A stretch of 11,557 nt of DNA, taken from the NCBI GenBank assembly GCA_018665505.1, contig JABJCS010000159.1, positions 1 through 11,557 on the forward strand. The letters run 5' to 3'. The position numbers were made by a program, and so were the translations under genes. The notes beneath the pieces are model-generated. The model saw only the letters and a program-made list of their open reading frames with translations, searched no databases and was not told the DNA's origin. Positions within the stretch are counted from its first letter, which is position 1. Every line of letters begins with the position of its first letter. This DNA is from Alphaproteobacteria bacterium (lineage in GTDB: Bacteria; Pseudomonadota; Alphaproteobacteria; UBA8366). Below, piece after piece: positions 1-7,036 of the stretch.

Positions 1-75
1 AGTGACGTCCGCCTCTCCCGCCAGCACCGCGACCGGGGCCATCAACAGACACAACATTAACAATCCAGAACGCAT
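1..75 (-). CDS. Partial secreted protein, N-terminal signal peptide only
   Basis: Only the first 25 codons are in the window; the gene continues past the left edge. The reading frame opens with ATG at 75-73 and is preceded by a strong Shine-Dalgarno sequence (GGGGAGG, about 5 bases before the ATG on the minus strand). The encoded start is Met-Arg, then a hydrophobic core rich in Leu and Met, then VLA-GEA, a good signal peptidase I site. It is therefore probably a small exported periplasmic protein. It lies 69 bases downstream of the FecR-cyclophilin gene on the same strand, so the two may be co-transcribed. The mature protein is not visible, so no family can be named. Confidence 0.72.
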   Translation of the reverse strand, partial: MRSGLLMLCLLMAPVAVLAGEADVT

Positions 76-144
76 AGCCGCCTCCCCACTGCCCTAATCT
101 TGTGCAGCTTAGCGCATCCGAATACCATCACAAGGATTGAGAAT

Positions 145-1425
145 TCACGATTCCTTGACGTCCGCGGCGACCCGCATCTTTTGAATGGTATCGGGTTCCC
201 GAGGTGGCTCACCGGGTTTCAGTAAGTCGACGAACTCCATCCCGTAAATGACGCGGCCCCAGATCGTATACTTCCCATCCAGATGCGTTGCCGCGCCTGT
301 GATGATGAAGAATTGGCTATCGGCGGAATCCAGTTCGCGCAATTTATGTTTCATACCGACGACACCGCGCACGAAACTCTCTTTCGACAGTTCCGCTTTA
401 AGCGTCTTTCCAGAACCACCGAGTCCAGTCCCCGTTGGGTCGCCGGTCTCCGCCACATATCCCTTGCGCACGCTATAAAACGACAAATCGTTGTAAAACC
501 CTTCTCGGGCAAGCTGTTTTATGCGTACCGTATGCAGCGGCGCCAAATTCGGCAAAAGTTCAATTACTACTCTGCCGTATTTCAAATCGATATAAATCAG
601 GTTCTCTAGGTTCTTCCCTCGAATGGCATGGTAGAATTCTTCCGGTTGGCTGCCCGTCGTCTTCGCCGCCAATTGCTGCGTTTCCTTCGGTGCCGCCTTA
701 TTTTCTGGCTTTTTCTGTTCGGCTTTTTGGTCCTTATCTTCTTTTATTTGTTCTGCCTTGTCCTTCGGCATGGTCTGTTCGGCACTGATCATACTCAGCA
801 TCTTCGTGATCGCAGCGGCCATCTCCGCCGATTGCACGGGTGTAAACTTAGCTCCAGATCTCGATTGCACCGCGAAAGTCTGACCCGGTCCAACTTCTTG
901 CGAGCCGAATTGCGAGCTCACTTGAACGCTGCCGACAATTACCGAAACTTCGGTTTTTCTCGGATCGGCCAATACGTCGAACGCCGTGCCCCGAATACCG
1001 ATTACCGCCGCAGGTGTCCGCACTTTCAAATCGACCTTTGCAGTTTTCGAAGATGCAAACCGGAGAATACCGCGCGTCAGTTGAACCACGCCGTTCAAGT
1101 TTTCCGAATTTGGATCGTAAACCATGTCATCGAGCAGCATTTCAGCCCGTTCGCCCATGGTCATCCGGGTCTTGTCGCTGAATTCGAGTGTCGTGCTGCT
1201 GTTTCTACCCGTTCGGACCTTTTGATTATAGATCAGCTTTTCACCCGCAGTCATCCGCTTCGAAAGATTGCGCCCGTAGACATCGCCCACCACGATATCC
1301 GCAACTCCAATCTCGATAGCGCTGTGCGTGCCTGTGGCAAACATCGAAATTGCCAATATCGTCGAAAACCCAATTGCACGCACGATGCCGTGGGTCCGTT
1401 GCCGCCGATCAATTTTTATTGTCAT
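145..1425 (-). CDS. Exported FecR-domain / cyclophilin-like peptidyl-prolyl isomerase fusion
   Basis: This 426-residue protein appears to be exported. Residues 1-35 look like a signal peptide: a basic start (MTIKIDRRQRTHG), a hydrophobic stretch, then a cleavage region near THSA. Residues 40-190 are a FecR-type domain, with the family hallmarks V-R-T-G (70-73), FSDKT (82-86), YDP (103-105) and V-R-T-P..VIGIRGTAFDV (135-151). Residues 219-255 are a Lys/Glu/Gln-rich linker. Residues 275-415 are cyclophilin-like: TGDPTGTGLGGSG (327-339), SQFFI (370-374) and HLDGKYTIWG (381-390). By eye the catalytic arginine of cyclophilin A (R55) is replaced by Ser318 in the segment FYSV, while the glutamine of SQFFI (Q111) is kept. 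Prolyl isomerase activity is thus doubtful, and a binding or scaffold role is possible. The start at 1425 puts the signal peptide near the N-terminus. An upstream in-frame ATG at 1470 would add 15 residues and has no visible ribosome site. Both domain calls are strong; the joint function is unknown. Confidence 0.9.
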   Translation of the reverse strand: MTIKIDRRQRTHGIVRAIGFSTILAISMFATGTHSAIEIGVADIVVGDVYGRNLSKRMTAGEKLIYNQKVRTGRNSSTTLEFSDKTRMTMGERAEMLLDDMVYDPNSENLNGVVQLTRGILRFASSKTAKVDLKVRTPAAVIGIRGTAFDVLADPRKTEVSVIVGSVQVSSQFGSQEVGPGQTFAVQSRSGAKFTPVQSAEMAAAITKMLSMISAEQTMPKDKAEQIKEDKDQKAEQKKPENKAAPKETQQLAAKTTGSQPEEFYHAIRGKNLENLIYIDLKYGRVVIELLPNLAPLHTVRIKQLAREGFYNDLSFYSVRKGYVAETGDPTGTGLGGSGKTLKAELSKESFVRGVVGMKHKLRELDSADSQFFIITGAATHLDGKYTIWGRVIYGMEFVDLLKPGEPPREPDTIQKMRVAADVKES

Positions 1426-1470
1426 TTGCCCGTTGTCTCTGCTTACCCATATTCCCCACAATGTGACCAT

Positions 1471-1656
1471 TACGACGCAAACATCGTACCAGCCAAGATC
1501 AGTTTACTCCTGGTTAGGCTAAAGGACCAATTTTGGTGTTTTGTCTTTAAGTAATCACAATATTTAAATATTTTTATTTAGTGGAGACATATATTTATTG
1601 ATATTAAGACTTTCGTTTATTATTATTCATGAGTATTAAAATTGGAAGATTACAAT
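1471..1656. other. AT-rich divergent intergenic region
   Basis: This is the gap between the FecR-cyclophilin gene and the small orphan gene. From about 1551 to 1656 the sequence is far richer in A and T than any neighbour. It includes a 14-base perfect palindrome, AATATTTAAATATT, at 1559-1572. A second short inverted repeat, ACCAA-TT-TTGGT, lies at 1526-1537, and TACGA-N8-TCGTA lies at 1471-1488 just before the FecR gene. The region must hold promoters for both directions. Only the rightward one is clear. Confidence 0.6.
1598..1626 (+). promoter_or_regulatory. Sigma70-type promoter of the orphan gene
   Basis: A -35 box TTGATA (1598-1603) and a -10 box TATTAT (1621-1626) are separated by exactly 17 bases. 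Each differs from consensus by one base. The expected transcription start, near 1633, would give a leader of about 24 bases ahead of the ATG at 1657. The region is generally AT-rich, so chance similarity is possible, but both boxes and the spacing agree. Confidence 0.6.
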
Positions 1657-2055
1657 ATGCACTCCGCAGAAAATGGCACGCGCGATATGATGGAACACAT
1701 GATCCTAAGAGAGATCGAGCGTCTCGCGGTGTCGGCGGACGTCACGGCTTTTGTCCGTTACGCGGATTGCACGCTTAAGGGCGGGCCGCTTGAATTTGTT
1801 TTGATAGACCCGGAATTGCCCGAATCACCATCGGAATTACCGGTGTCGTTTGAATTTCGAGGGCTCGGAATTTGGTTTCTTTGCCGACGAAACGGAGAAA
1901 CCTTTCAGATGCGGCATGTCATCGTGGAGATTGACGATGTAGGGCGCTTTTCGCGCGGGCAAGTCGGTGAGCAAGAAGGTTACTGGGAAGACTTTCCCGT
2001 CTATCTCTCAGACGAAAGACTTCTCAGCAGTATCATTCATGCGCAAGCTGCGTAG
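1657..2055 (+). CDS. Small orphan protein of unknown function
   Basis: This gene encodes 132 residues that I do not recognise. It starts at the ATG at 1657 because GGAAGA (1644-1649) sits 7 bases upstream as a good ribosome site. A TTG at 1642 would overlap that site and is unlikely. The product has no signal peptide and no membrane segment. Its first 30 residues look helical (MMEHMILREIERLAV). The rest alternates short hydrophobic strands with acidic and proline-rich stretches (IDPELPESPSELP), suggesting a small soluble alpha/beta domain. A conserved-looking core contains GLGIWFLCRR and HVIVEIDDVG. It ends 12 bases from the stop of the convergent cyclic-nucleotide-binding gene. The AT-rich promoter ahead of it contrasts with its more GC-rich body. 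It could be a recently acquired or lineage-specific gene. Confidence 0.7.
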   Translation: MHSAENGTRDMMEHMILREIERLAVSADVTAFVRYADCTLKGGPLEFVLIDPELPESPSELPVSFEFRGLGIWFLCRRNGETFQMRHVIVEIDDVGRFSRGQVGEQEGYWEDFPVYLSDERLLSSIIHAQAA

Positions 2056-2067
2056 CTCCCTTCTACT

Positions 2068-2478
2068 CTATCCGCCTTGTGAAGCGGTAATGCGTTCATT
2101 CATCTCCCGTAACCTGCGCGCCAACACTGTCATTACAGCAAGTGCAAAGTCAGGGTTCCGTTGAACTAATTCTCGGAACTTTTGCTGATTTATTGGAATG
2201 AGCGTCGCGTCTTGTCGAACGATTGCATCGGCACTCCGGCGTGCATCATCATCAACCAATGACATCTCGCCAACTATTCCCCCGGCTTCGACCGCTTCAA
2301 GTGTCCTCCCCTCATGACGGATATCAACCTTACCCGTTTCGAGCAGGTCCATGAAATGCCCCTTATCACCTGCGTTGAATACCGGTTCTCCGCTTTTCTT
2401 CGTCACTTTGGTGGTTGCGAGGCCACCGGTATTTGATACGAGAAAACTTTCGACAATCTGCCTGAGTTTTTGTTGCAT
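2068..2478 (-). CDS. Stand-alone cyclic nucleotide-binding domain protein
   Basis: The 136-residue product is a Crp-type beta-barrel domain with no output domain. FNAGDKG (34-40) is the first barrel glycine motif. The phosphate-binding cassette is GEMSL at 70-74 with RSA at 81-83. E71 and R81 have the same 10-residue spacing as E72 and R82 of E. coli CRP, which contact cyclic nucleotide. The C-terminal helix (FALAVMTVLARRLREMNERI) aligns with CRP's C helix, but the positions matching its cAMP-contacting Thr127 and Ser128 are Met126 and Asn127, so ligand preference may differ. No DNA-binding helix-turn-helix follows; the protein stops right after the helix. It probably acts as a small cytoplasmic sensor or subunit that partners with another protein. 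I chose the ATG at 2478 because it fits single-domain relatives. The frame stays open to a TTG at 2604, whose extra 42 residues look non-domain-like. GGAG lies 11 bases upstream of the chosen start, slightly far. Confidence 0.82.
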   Translation of the reverse strand: MQQKLRQIVESFLVSNTGGLATTKVTKKSGEPVFNAGDKGHFMDLLETGKVDIRHEGRTLEAVEAGGIVGEMSLVDDDARRSADAIVRQDATLIPINQQKFRELVQRNPDFALAVMTVLARRLREMNERITASQGG

Positions 2479-2543
2479 TGATTTTGCAACTCCGATCCTT
2501 ACAAATGCTCGCCTAAAGCCAACGTAACTTGTTCGATCGACGA

Positions 2544-2561
2544 CTGAGACAAGTTTCTCAG
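2544..2561. promoter_or_regulatory. CRP-like inverted repeat CTGAGA-N6-TCTCAG
   Basis: This is a perfect 6-base inverted repeat with a 6-base spacer, lying 66 bases upstream of the chosen start of the cyclic-nucleotide-binding gene and about 125 bases upstream of parE. Its inner form TGAGA-N6-TCTCA has the same layout as CRP-family operators (TGTGA-N6-TCACA). It could be an operator for a Crp/Fnr-type regulator acting on either divergent gene. It could also be an RNA hairpin in the minus-strand leader. If translation began at the TTG at 2604 it would lie inside the coding region. Confidence 0.3.
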
Positions 2562-2686
2562 GAGACCGAATGCATTTTGAACATTTTATCCCACCATATT
2601 GCAAACGCTACATTTGGTGCATTAAACCGCATTCATCTACTGTATGAGCCTTGCTTATGACTGCACCTAATTCTTATACTCGAGAA

Positions 2687-4684
2687 ATGTCAGACCTTTT
2701 TCAAAGCGTTGAGGGCAGTAAAAGTTCTTCGGGATATTCTGCCAAAGATATTGAAGTCCTAGAGGGACTTGAGCCTGTTCGTCGGCGGCCCGGTATGTAT
2801 ATCGGCGGAACGGATGAGCGCGCCATGCATCATTTAGCCGCTGAGGTTTTGGACAATTCGATGGATGAGGCCGTCGCAGGTCACGCGAGCCGGATCGAAA
2901 TTGAATTGGGGGCCGACAACTCGGTGACGATCCGGGACAATGGGCGCGGCATCCCAACCGACCCTCACCCAAAGTTTAAAGATAAGTCCGCGCTGGAAGT
3001 GATACTCACGACATTGCACTCCGGCGGAAAATTTTCCGATAAGGTATACGCGACATCCGGTGGGTTACATGGTGTCGGCCTGTCCGTTGTGAATGCCTTG
3101 TCCGATATATTGGAAATCGAAATCGCCCGTGACCGCGTGCTATATCGTCAATCCTACAGCCGTGGTGCCCCAACCGGCAAACTCAGCAAGGGTGAGCCGG
3201 TACATAATCGGCGCGGCACCACCATTCGCTTTCACCCCGATCCCGAAATTTTTGGCGAGAACAATCATTTCAAGGCCGCGATCCTGTTCAAAATGGCGCG
3301 CTCAAAAGCTTATTTGTATCGCGGCGTGGAAATTCGCTGGTCCTGTGACCCACGTCTTGTAGCGGGCGCGAAAGAGGATACGCCGGAATCCGCCGTTCTG
3401 CATTTCCCCGGCGGCCTGACGGATTTCCTGACCGAGACAATTGGCGCACGAGCCACCGTCACGCCGACGCCCTTCACGGGCCGTGTCACCGCGGAGGACG
3501 AGGTCGGCAAGGTCGAGTGGGCCATTCATTGGCCGGAAGACGAGGATGGTTTCGTCAGCTCGTATTGCAATACGATCCCAACACCTCAAGGCGGCAGTCA
3601 TGAAAGCGCATTGCGTTCGGCCGCGAGCCGGGGCCTAAAATCCTATGCCGAGTTGGCCGGTAACAAGAAGGCCAGTCAAATTACCGCGGATGACGTCCTC
3701 GGCGGTGCGAGCGTCATGCTGTCCGTATTCATTCACGATCCGCAGTTTCAGGGACAAACCAAGGAACGTTTGAATTCACCCGATGCCGGTCGTCTGGTTG
3801 AAAATTCCGTCAAAGACCATTTCGAACATTGGCTAACCGGCAATCCTTCCGACGCCAATGATTTGTTGGAACGCGTCCTCGAACGTGCTGATGAACGAAA
3901 GCGCAAAAGGGCATCGCGGGACCTCGCCCGGAAATCCCCGACGCGTAAACTACGCCTTCCCGGCAAATTGTCCGATTGCTCCAGTAAATCCGCTGACGGG
4001 ACGGAATTATTCATCGTTGAGGGTGACTCGGCGGGCGGTTCCGCCAAACAAGCGCGTGACCGGGCCACACAAGCCGTCCTGCCGTTGCGCGGTAAAATTC
4101 TAAATGTGGCTAGCGCATCTGCCGATAAGTTGGCTGCCAATCAGGAATTGAACGACCTGATGCAGGCGCTCGGCTGCGGCACGCGTGGTGATTTCGATAT
4201 CGAAAAATTACGCTATGAGCGCATCGTCATCATGACCGATGCCGATGTTGATGGCGCCCATATCGCCTCACTGTTAATGACATTTTTCTTCCGTGAGATG
4301 CCCGGTTTGATCGAAGGCGGAAACTTGTATTTGGCCCTCCCCCCACTCTATCGGCTGAGCCACGGCGGCACGGTTGTCTATGCACGCGACGACGCACACC
4401 GTGAAGAGCTAATGTCGACGGTATTTTCCGGTAAGACCAAGATCGAAGTCAGCCGCTTCAAGGGTCTTGGCGAAATGCCGCCTAAGCAATTGCGCGAAAC
4501 CACCATGAATGCGGCAACGCGGATATTGTTGCGCGTCTCGATACCTGAAAAAGCGGACTTGGAAGGCGCGAAAGAAGCGAAGGAAACGGCCCGTCTTGTC
4601 GAAGCTTTAATGGGGCGAAAGGCGGAACGGCGTTTCGAATACATTCAAAACAATGCCGAATTCGTCGAAGAACTCGACGTTTGA
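2687..4684 (+). CDS. parE: DNA topoisomerase IV subunit B
   Basis: ParE is the ATPase subunit of topoisomerase IV. With ParC it decatenates sister chromosomes and relaxes supercoils. The 665-residue product has a GHKL ATPase domain: EVLDNSMDE (N57 binds the Mg-ATP), DNGRGIP from residue 84, and the ATP-lid motif GGLHGVG at 125-131. The transducer domain follows. The TOPRIM domain has EGDSAGG (E445) and DADVDG (D518, D520, D522), the metal-binding residues. The C-terminal part has RFKGLGEMPPKQLRETTM and ends NAEFVEELDV. Its length and this ending favour ParE over GyrB, which in many bacteria is longer. I start at the ATG at 2687 because related ParE proteins begin close to this DLF segment. 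An ATG at 2657 and a TTG at 2651 are in frame, and none of the three has a strong ribosome site. It is followed closely by the DUF2927 gene. Confidence 0.95.
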   Translation: MSDLFQSVEGSKSSSGYSAKDIEVLEGLEPVRRRPGMYIGGTDERAMHHLAAEVLDNSMDEAVAGHASRIEIELGADNSVTIRDNGRGIPTDPHPKFKDKSALEVILTTLHSGGKFSDKVYATSGGLHGVGLSVVNALSDILEIEIARDRVLYRQSYSRGAPTGKLSKGEPVHNRRGTTIRFHPDPEIFGENNHFKAAILFKMARSKAYLYRGVEIRWSCDPRLVAGAKEDTPESAVLHFPGGLTDFLTETIGARATVTPTPFTGRVTAEDEVGKVEWAIHWPEDEDGFVSSYCNTIPTPQGGSHESALRSAASRGLKSYAELAGNKKASQITADDVLGGASVMLSVFIHDPQFQGQTKERLNSPDAGRLVENSVKDHFEHWLTGNPSDANDLLERVLERADERKRKRASRDLARKSPTRKLRLPGKLSDCSSKSADGTELFIVEGDSAGGSAKQARDRATQAVLPLRGKILNVASASADKLAANQELNDLMQALGCGTRGDFDIEKLRYERIVIMTDADVDGAHIASLLMTFFFREMPGLIEGGNLYLALPPLYRLSHGGTVVYARDDAHREELMSTVFSGKTKIEVSRFKGLGEMPPKQLRETTMNAATRILLRVSIPEKADLEGAKEAKETARLVEALMGRKAERRFEYIQNNAEFVEELDV

Positions 4685-4760
4685 TCCGACTCAAAAGTAT
4701 TTTATCCGTTAAGCCAACAGCATATCGACCGAACCTCCCCTTCCGGCTACACTCTCAAAT

Positions 4761-5618
4761 ATTTCAATTCGACGCGGAATTTTAACGGCGATCATTTGCG
4801 CTGTCGCGGTCTCGGCGAATGCGGCCGAAGAACGCATCTCGACCGAGAAACCGCTGACAAACTACGAAATCATTCAAAACCTCAACCGAATCGCTTTTCT
4901 CAGCGAATATAGCGGCAAATGGATTGAACACGTTCGCAAGTGGACCACCCCACTAAAGATCGGAATTCAAGGCAATCCACCGCCGGAATTCGAGAACATG
5001 CTCTCGAATTATCTCGATGAATTGATCGCCGCAACCAACCATCCGATGAGTTTGGTGTATTCATCCCGCATGAGACGGGAGAAACGCCTCGCGAAGGGGT
5101 TTAATCCGAAAAAGGACGTTAACGTTCTCCTGCTGTATCAACCGATTGATAAACTTGGAAAGCATTTACCGGACAAGCAATTTCCGGAAAAGGTTGCCCT
5201 CCTGAATACCTTGCGTGTGGGAAAGGCGACCTGCATGGCGAAGATATTTAAAAAGGGCCCGGAGATTCGATTGGCCTACGTCATCATACCGGCAAAGCAC
5301 GGACATCCACGCTATGGCGGTAAAATATTGCGAACCTGCATCGTGGAGGAACTGACGCAAATCCTGGGCTTGGCGAATGATAGCGACAAGGTAAAGCGAT
5401 CAATGTTCGTGCAGAAAAATCAATACAGCGAAATCGGCTCAACCAAGTATATCACGCCCGGCGATCGGCTGATGTTAAAGGTGTTTTACGATCCACGGCT
5501 CAAGGTCGGAATGCCGCGTCAGGAAGCCCTGCAATTGGCATTCAATATTTTAAATTTCATCCGCCCCGGCGGCATCGCGCCGCTTCCGGAGCAAGCGCAA
5601 AAGAAACCGAAGAAATAG
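4761..5618 (+). CDS. Exported DUF2927 family protein, non-canonical or lost start
   Basis: The C-terminal part is a clear DUF2927 domain. Its hallmarks are C-(I)VEELTQ-LGLANDSD, a run through SMF, then YDPRLKVGM near the end. The family is exported and of unknown function. Reading upstream in the same frame, the protein continues well past the first ATG (4998): LNRIAFLSEYSGKW and HVRKWTTPLKIGIQG are typical of the domain's N-terminal part. Before that lies a perfect signal peptide, SIRRGILTAIICAVAVSANA, ending at an Ala-rich cleavage site. This frame has no ATG, GTG or TTG between its upstream stop (TAA, 4710-4712) and 4998. The best-placed initiator is ATT at 4761, giving 285 residues; ATT at 4767 is an alternative. 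No clear Shine-Dalgarno sequence is present. The gene may use a rare AUU start, carry a mutated ATG, or be joined to an upstream TTG (4681, overlapping the parE stop) by a frameshift. A call starting at 4998 would cut off the export signal and part of the domain. Confidence 0.78.
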   Translation: MSIRRGILTAIICAVAVSANAAEERISTEKPLTNYEIIQNLNRIAFLSEYSGKWIEHVRKWTTPLKIGIQGNPPPEFENMLSNYLDELIAATNHPMSLVYSSRMRREKRLAKGFNPKKDVNVLLLYQPIDKLGKHLPDKQFPEKVALLNTLRVGKATCMAKIFKKGPEIRLAYVIIPAKHGHPRYGGKILRTCIVEELTQILGLANDSDKVKRSMFVQKNQYSEIGSTKYITPGDRLMLKVFYDPRLKVGMPRQEALQLAFNILNFIRPGGIAPLPEQAQKKPKK

Positions 5619-5620
5619 CG

Positions 5621-7036
5621 TTACGTCGGCCAGGCCGGAGGATGAGACGCCAGCGGCACGGGCGGCTTTGCCCAGAACGACGGTGTCTCGGACAAGGTAA
5701 TCGCTGGGGCCAGGTGGCGGATGGTGCCGAAAGACGATTCGGTCTCCATCGTCAAATCCATCACGTCTTGCAAACCGGGGTCCGGTAAATCGCGGGCGTC
5801 TTCCGACAGCCCGAACCGGCCGAGCCGCTTCAGCCAATGCGCGGTTTGCACGAGTGATACACGCACCAACCAGCTGCCGCCTTCCGTCGCGCGCCGACGC
5901 AACGCCTCCATAGCGCCGAACGCTCCTAAATATCCGGTTACATAGTCCAGGACTTGCGCGGGTAAGTGATAAGGATCGCCTTCCCTGCCCGCACTATGCT
6001 CGTGAACGATCCCGCTGCAGCATTGCACGATGCTGTCGAACCCGCGCTTGCCCGCCCAAGGACCGACATGACTGAATGCGCAGAGAGATACACAGACGAT
6101 ACCGGGGCGAATCTCGGCCAAGGCTTCCGGTGAAAATCCTCGCCCGGCAATAGTGCCGGGTCGATAGCCTTGCGAGAAGACGTCGGACGATTTCACCAGG
6201 TCGCGCATGGTCTCTTTGCCGACGTCCGACGTGAGATCAATCTCCGCCGCTACCTTCCCGTATCCCGTATCGATCACCAAAGCTTCGGAGAACGCTAAGC
6301 CGGGTCCGCTGATCCGCATGACATTGGCGCCATGTTCCGCCAGCGTGCGCCCGCACATCGGCCCCGCAATCACCCGTGTCACATCCACAACGCGAACGCC
6401 ACCCATGGGACGGTCGCCTTCGGGCAACGGCTCGGGATCGCTATCCGCGATCTTCACGATTTCAATAAGAGGCAAACCATCGACGGCGGCGGACTGCGGA
6501 TGCGCCGCCCATTCGTCCGGCGTGCGGACAACACCGCAGATCGAATGCGCTTCCGTGACCGCGGCTTCCAGATCCGAGGCATCCCATTTCCCAATTGCCG
6601 CCGCGACGGCGTCGCGTTCCGGTTCGGCGCCGAGTAAAGCAACCGTCCGATCCCGATGATGGGGATAATTGCAGTGTAGCTGCAGCCAACGCCCATCCTT
6701 TGCTTGATATATTCCGGATACGGCGTCCCATCCGTGAATTTTTTCACCGTTACGATGTACGAAACGGTCGCTGCGCATCGCCATGGCGGCGGCGCGGACG
6801 TCGATCGAGACGTCTTGAGACCGACCCGTGCGTAACTCCCATAAATTCGCGGCCGCAATCCCGGTGGCGGCAATAGTGGCGGCGCCGGCGGTCCCGATAA
6901 AAAAATTGGTGGCGAGAACCGGGTCGGTTCCAGCGATTTGCACTCTGTCTCGAGGTGCGGGATCAAGGTGCGCAAGTGACAGAATATCGTCTAAGGCGGA
7001 GTATGGATTTGGCATGATAATCAGAGAATTAGGCAT
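5621..7036 (-). CDS. Family III CoA-transferase-like protein with permuted domains
   Basis: This 471-residue protein belongs to the CaiB/BaiF family, whose members move CoA between carboxylic acids or isomerise acyl-CoAs. Its order is unusual. Residues 40-185 resemble the second half of a normal member: the helix before GRSQDVSIDV (71-80), then a C-terminal-type domain ending near TPDEWAAHPQ. Residues 212-400 resemble the first half: the Rossmann start GVRVVDVTRVIAGPMCGRTL, then RPGTIAGRG, GPWAGKRGFDS and EGGSWLVRVSLVQTAHW. Aligning both GxxQ-like segments to formyl-CoA transferase, the catalytic aspartate position is Ala82 in the first copy and Gln397 in the second. Either catalysis uses other residues or the protein is not an active transferase. 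The start at 7036 overlaps the stop of the upstream hydrolase in TGATG, so translation is probably coupled. An ATG at 7015 is an alternative. Its stop is 2 bases from that of the convergent DUF2927 gene. Confidence 0.88.
   Translation of the reverse strand: MPNSLIIMPNPYSALDDILSLAHLDPAPRDRVQIAGTDPVLATNFFIGTAGAATIAATGIAAANLWELRTGRSQDVSIDVRAAAMAMRSDRFVHRNGEKIHGWDAVSGIYQAKDGRWLQLHCNYPHHRDRTVALLGAEPERDAVAAAIGKWDASDLEAAVTEAHSICGVVRTPDEWAAHPQSAAVDGLPLIEIVKIADSDPEPLPEGDRPMGGVRVVDVTRVIAGPMCGRTLAEHGANVMRISGPGLAFSEALVIDTGYGKVAAEIDLTSDVGKETMRDLVKSSDVFSQGYRPGTIAGRGFSPEALAEIRPGIVCVSLCAFSHVGPWAGKRGFDSIVQCCSGIVHEHSAGREGDPYHLPAQVLDYVTGYLGAFGAMEALRRRATEGGSWLVRVSLVQTAHWLKRLGRFGLSEDARDLPDPGLQDVMDLTMETESSFGTIRHLAPAITLSETPSFWAKPPVPLASHPPAWPT

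Noticed and set aside
628..1554. A 308-codon open frame on the plus strand opposite the FecR-cyclophilin gene
   Set aside because: It is antisense to a gene with two clear domains, and its translation is Arg/His/Cys-rich with no recognisable motif.
1559..1572. The AT palindrome as a transcription terminator
   Set aside because: It has no G or C in the stem and would not form a stable terminator hairpin; it is better seen as part of the AT-rich promoter region.
2479..2604. N-terminal extension of the cyclic-nucleotide-binding protein to the TTG at 2604
   Set aside because: The extra 42 residues look unlike a domain, the TTG has no ribosome site, and the stretch holds promoter-like and inverted-repeat sequences.
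4998..5618. Using the first ATG (4998) as the start of the DUF2927 gene
   Set aside because: It would remove the signal peptide and conserved N-terminal domain sequence that read through in the same frame, so I extended the gene and flagged the missing canonical start.
6454..6975. A 173-codon frame on the minus strand within the CoA-transferase-like gene
   Set aside because: It is a shadow in another frame of the same strand, with Arg/Pro/Ser-rich translation and no motif.
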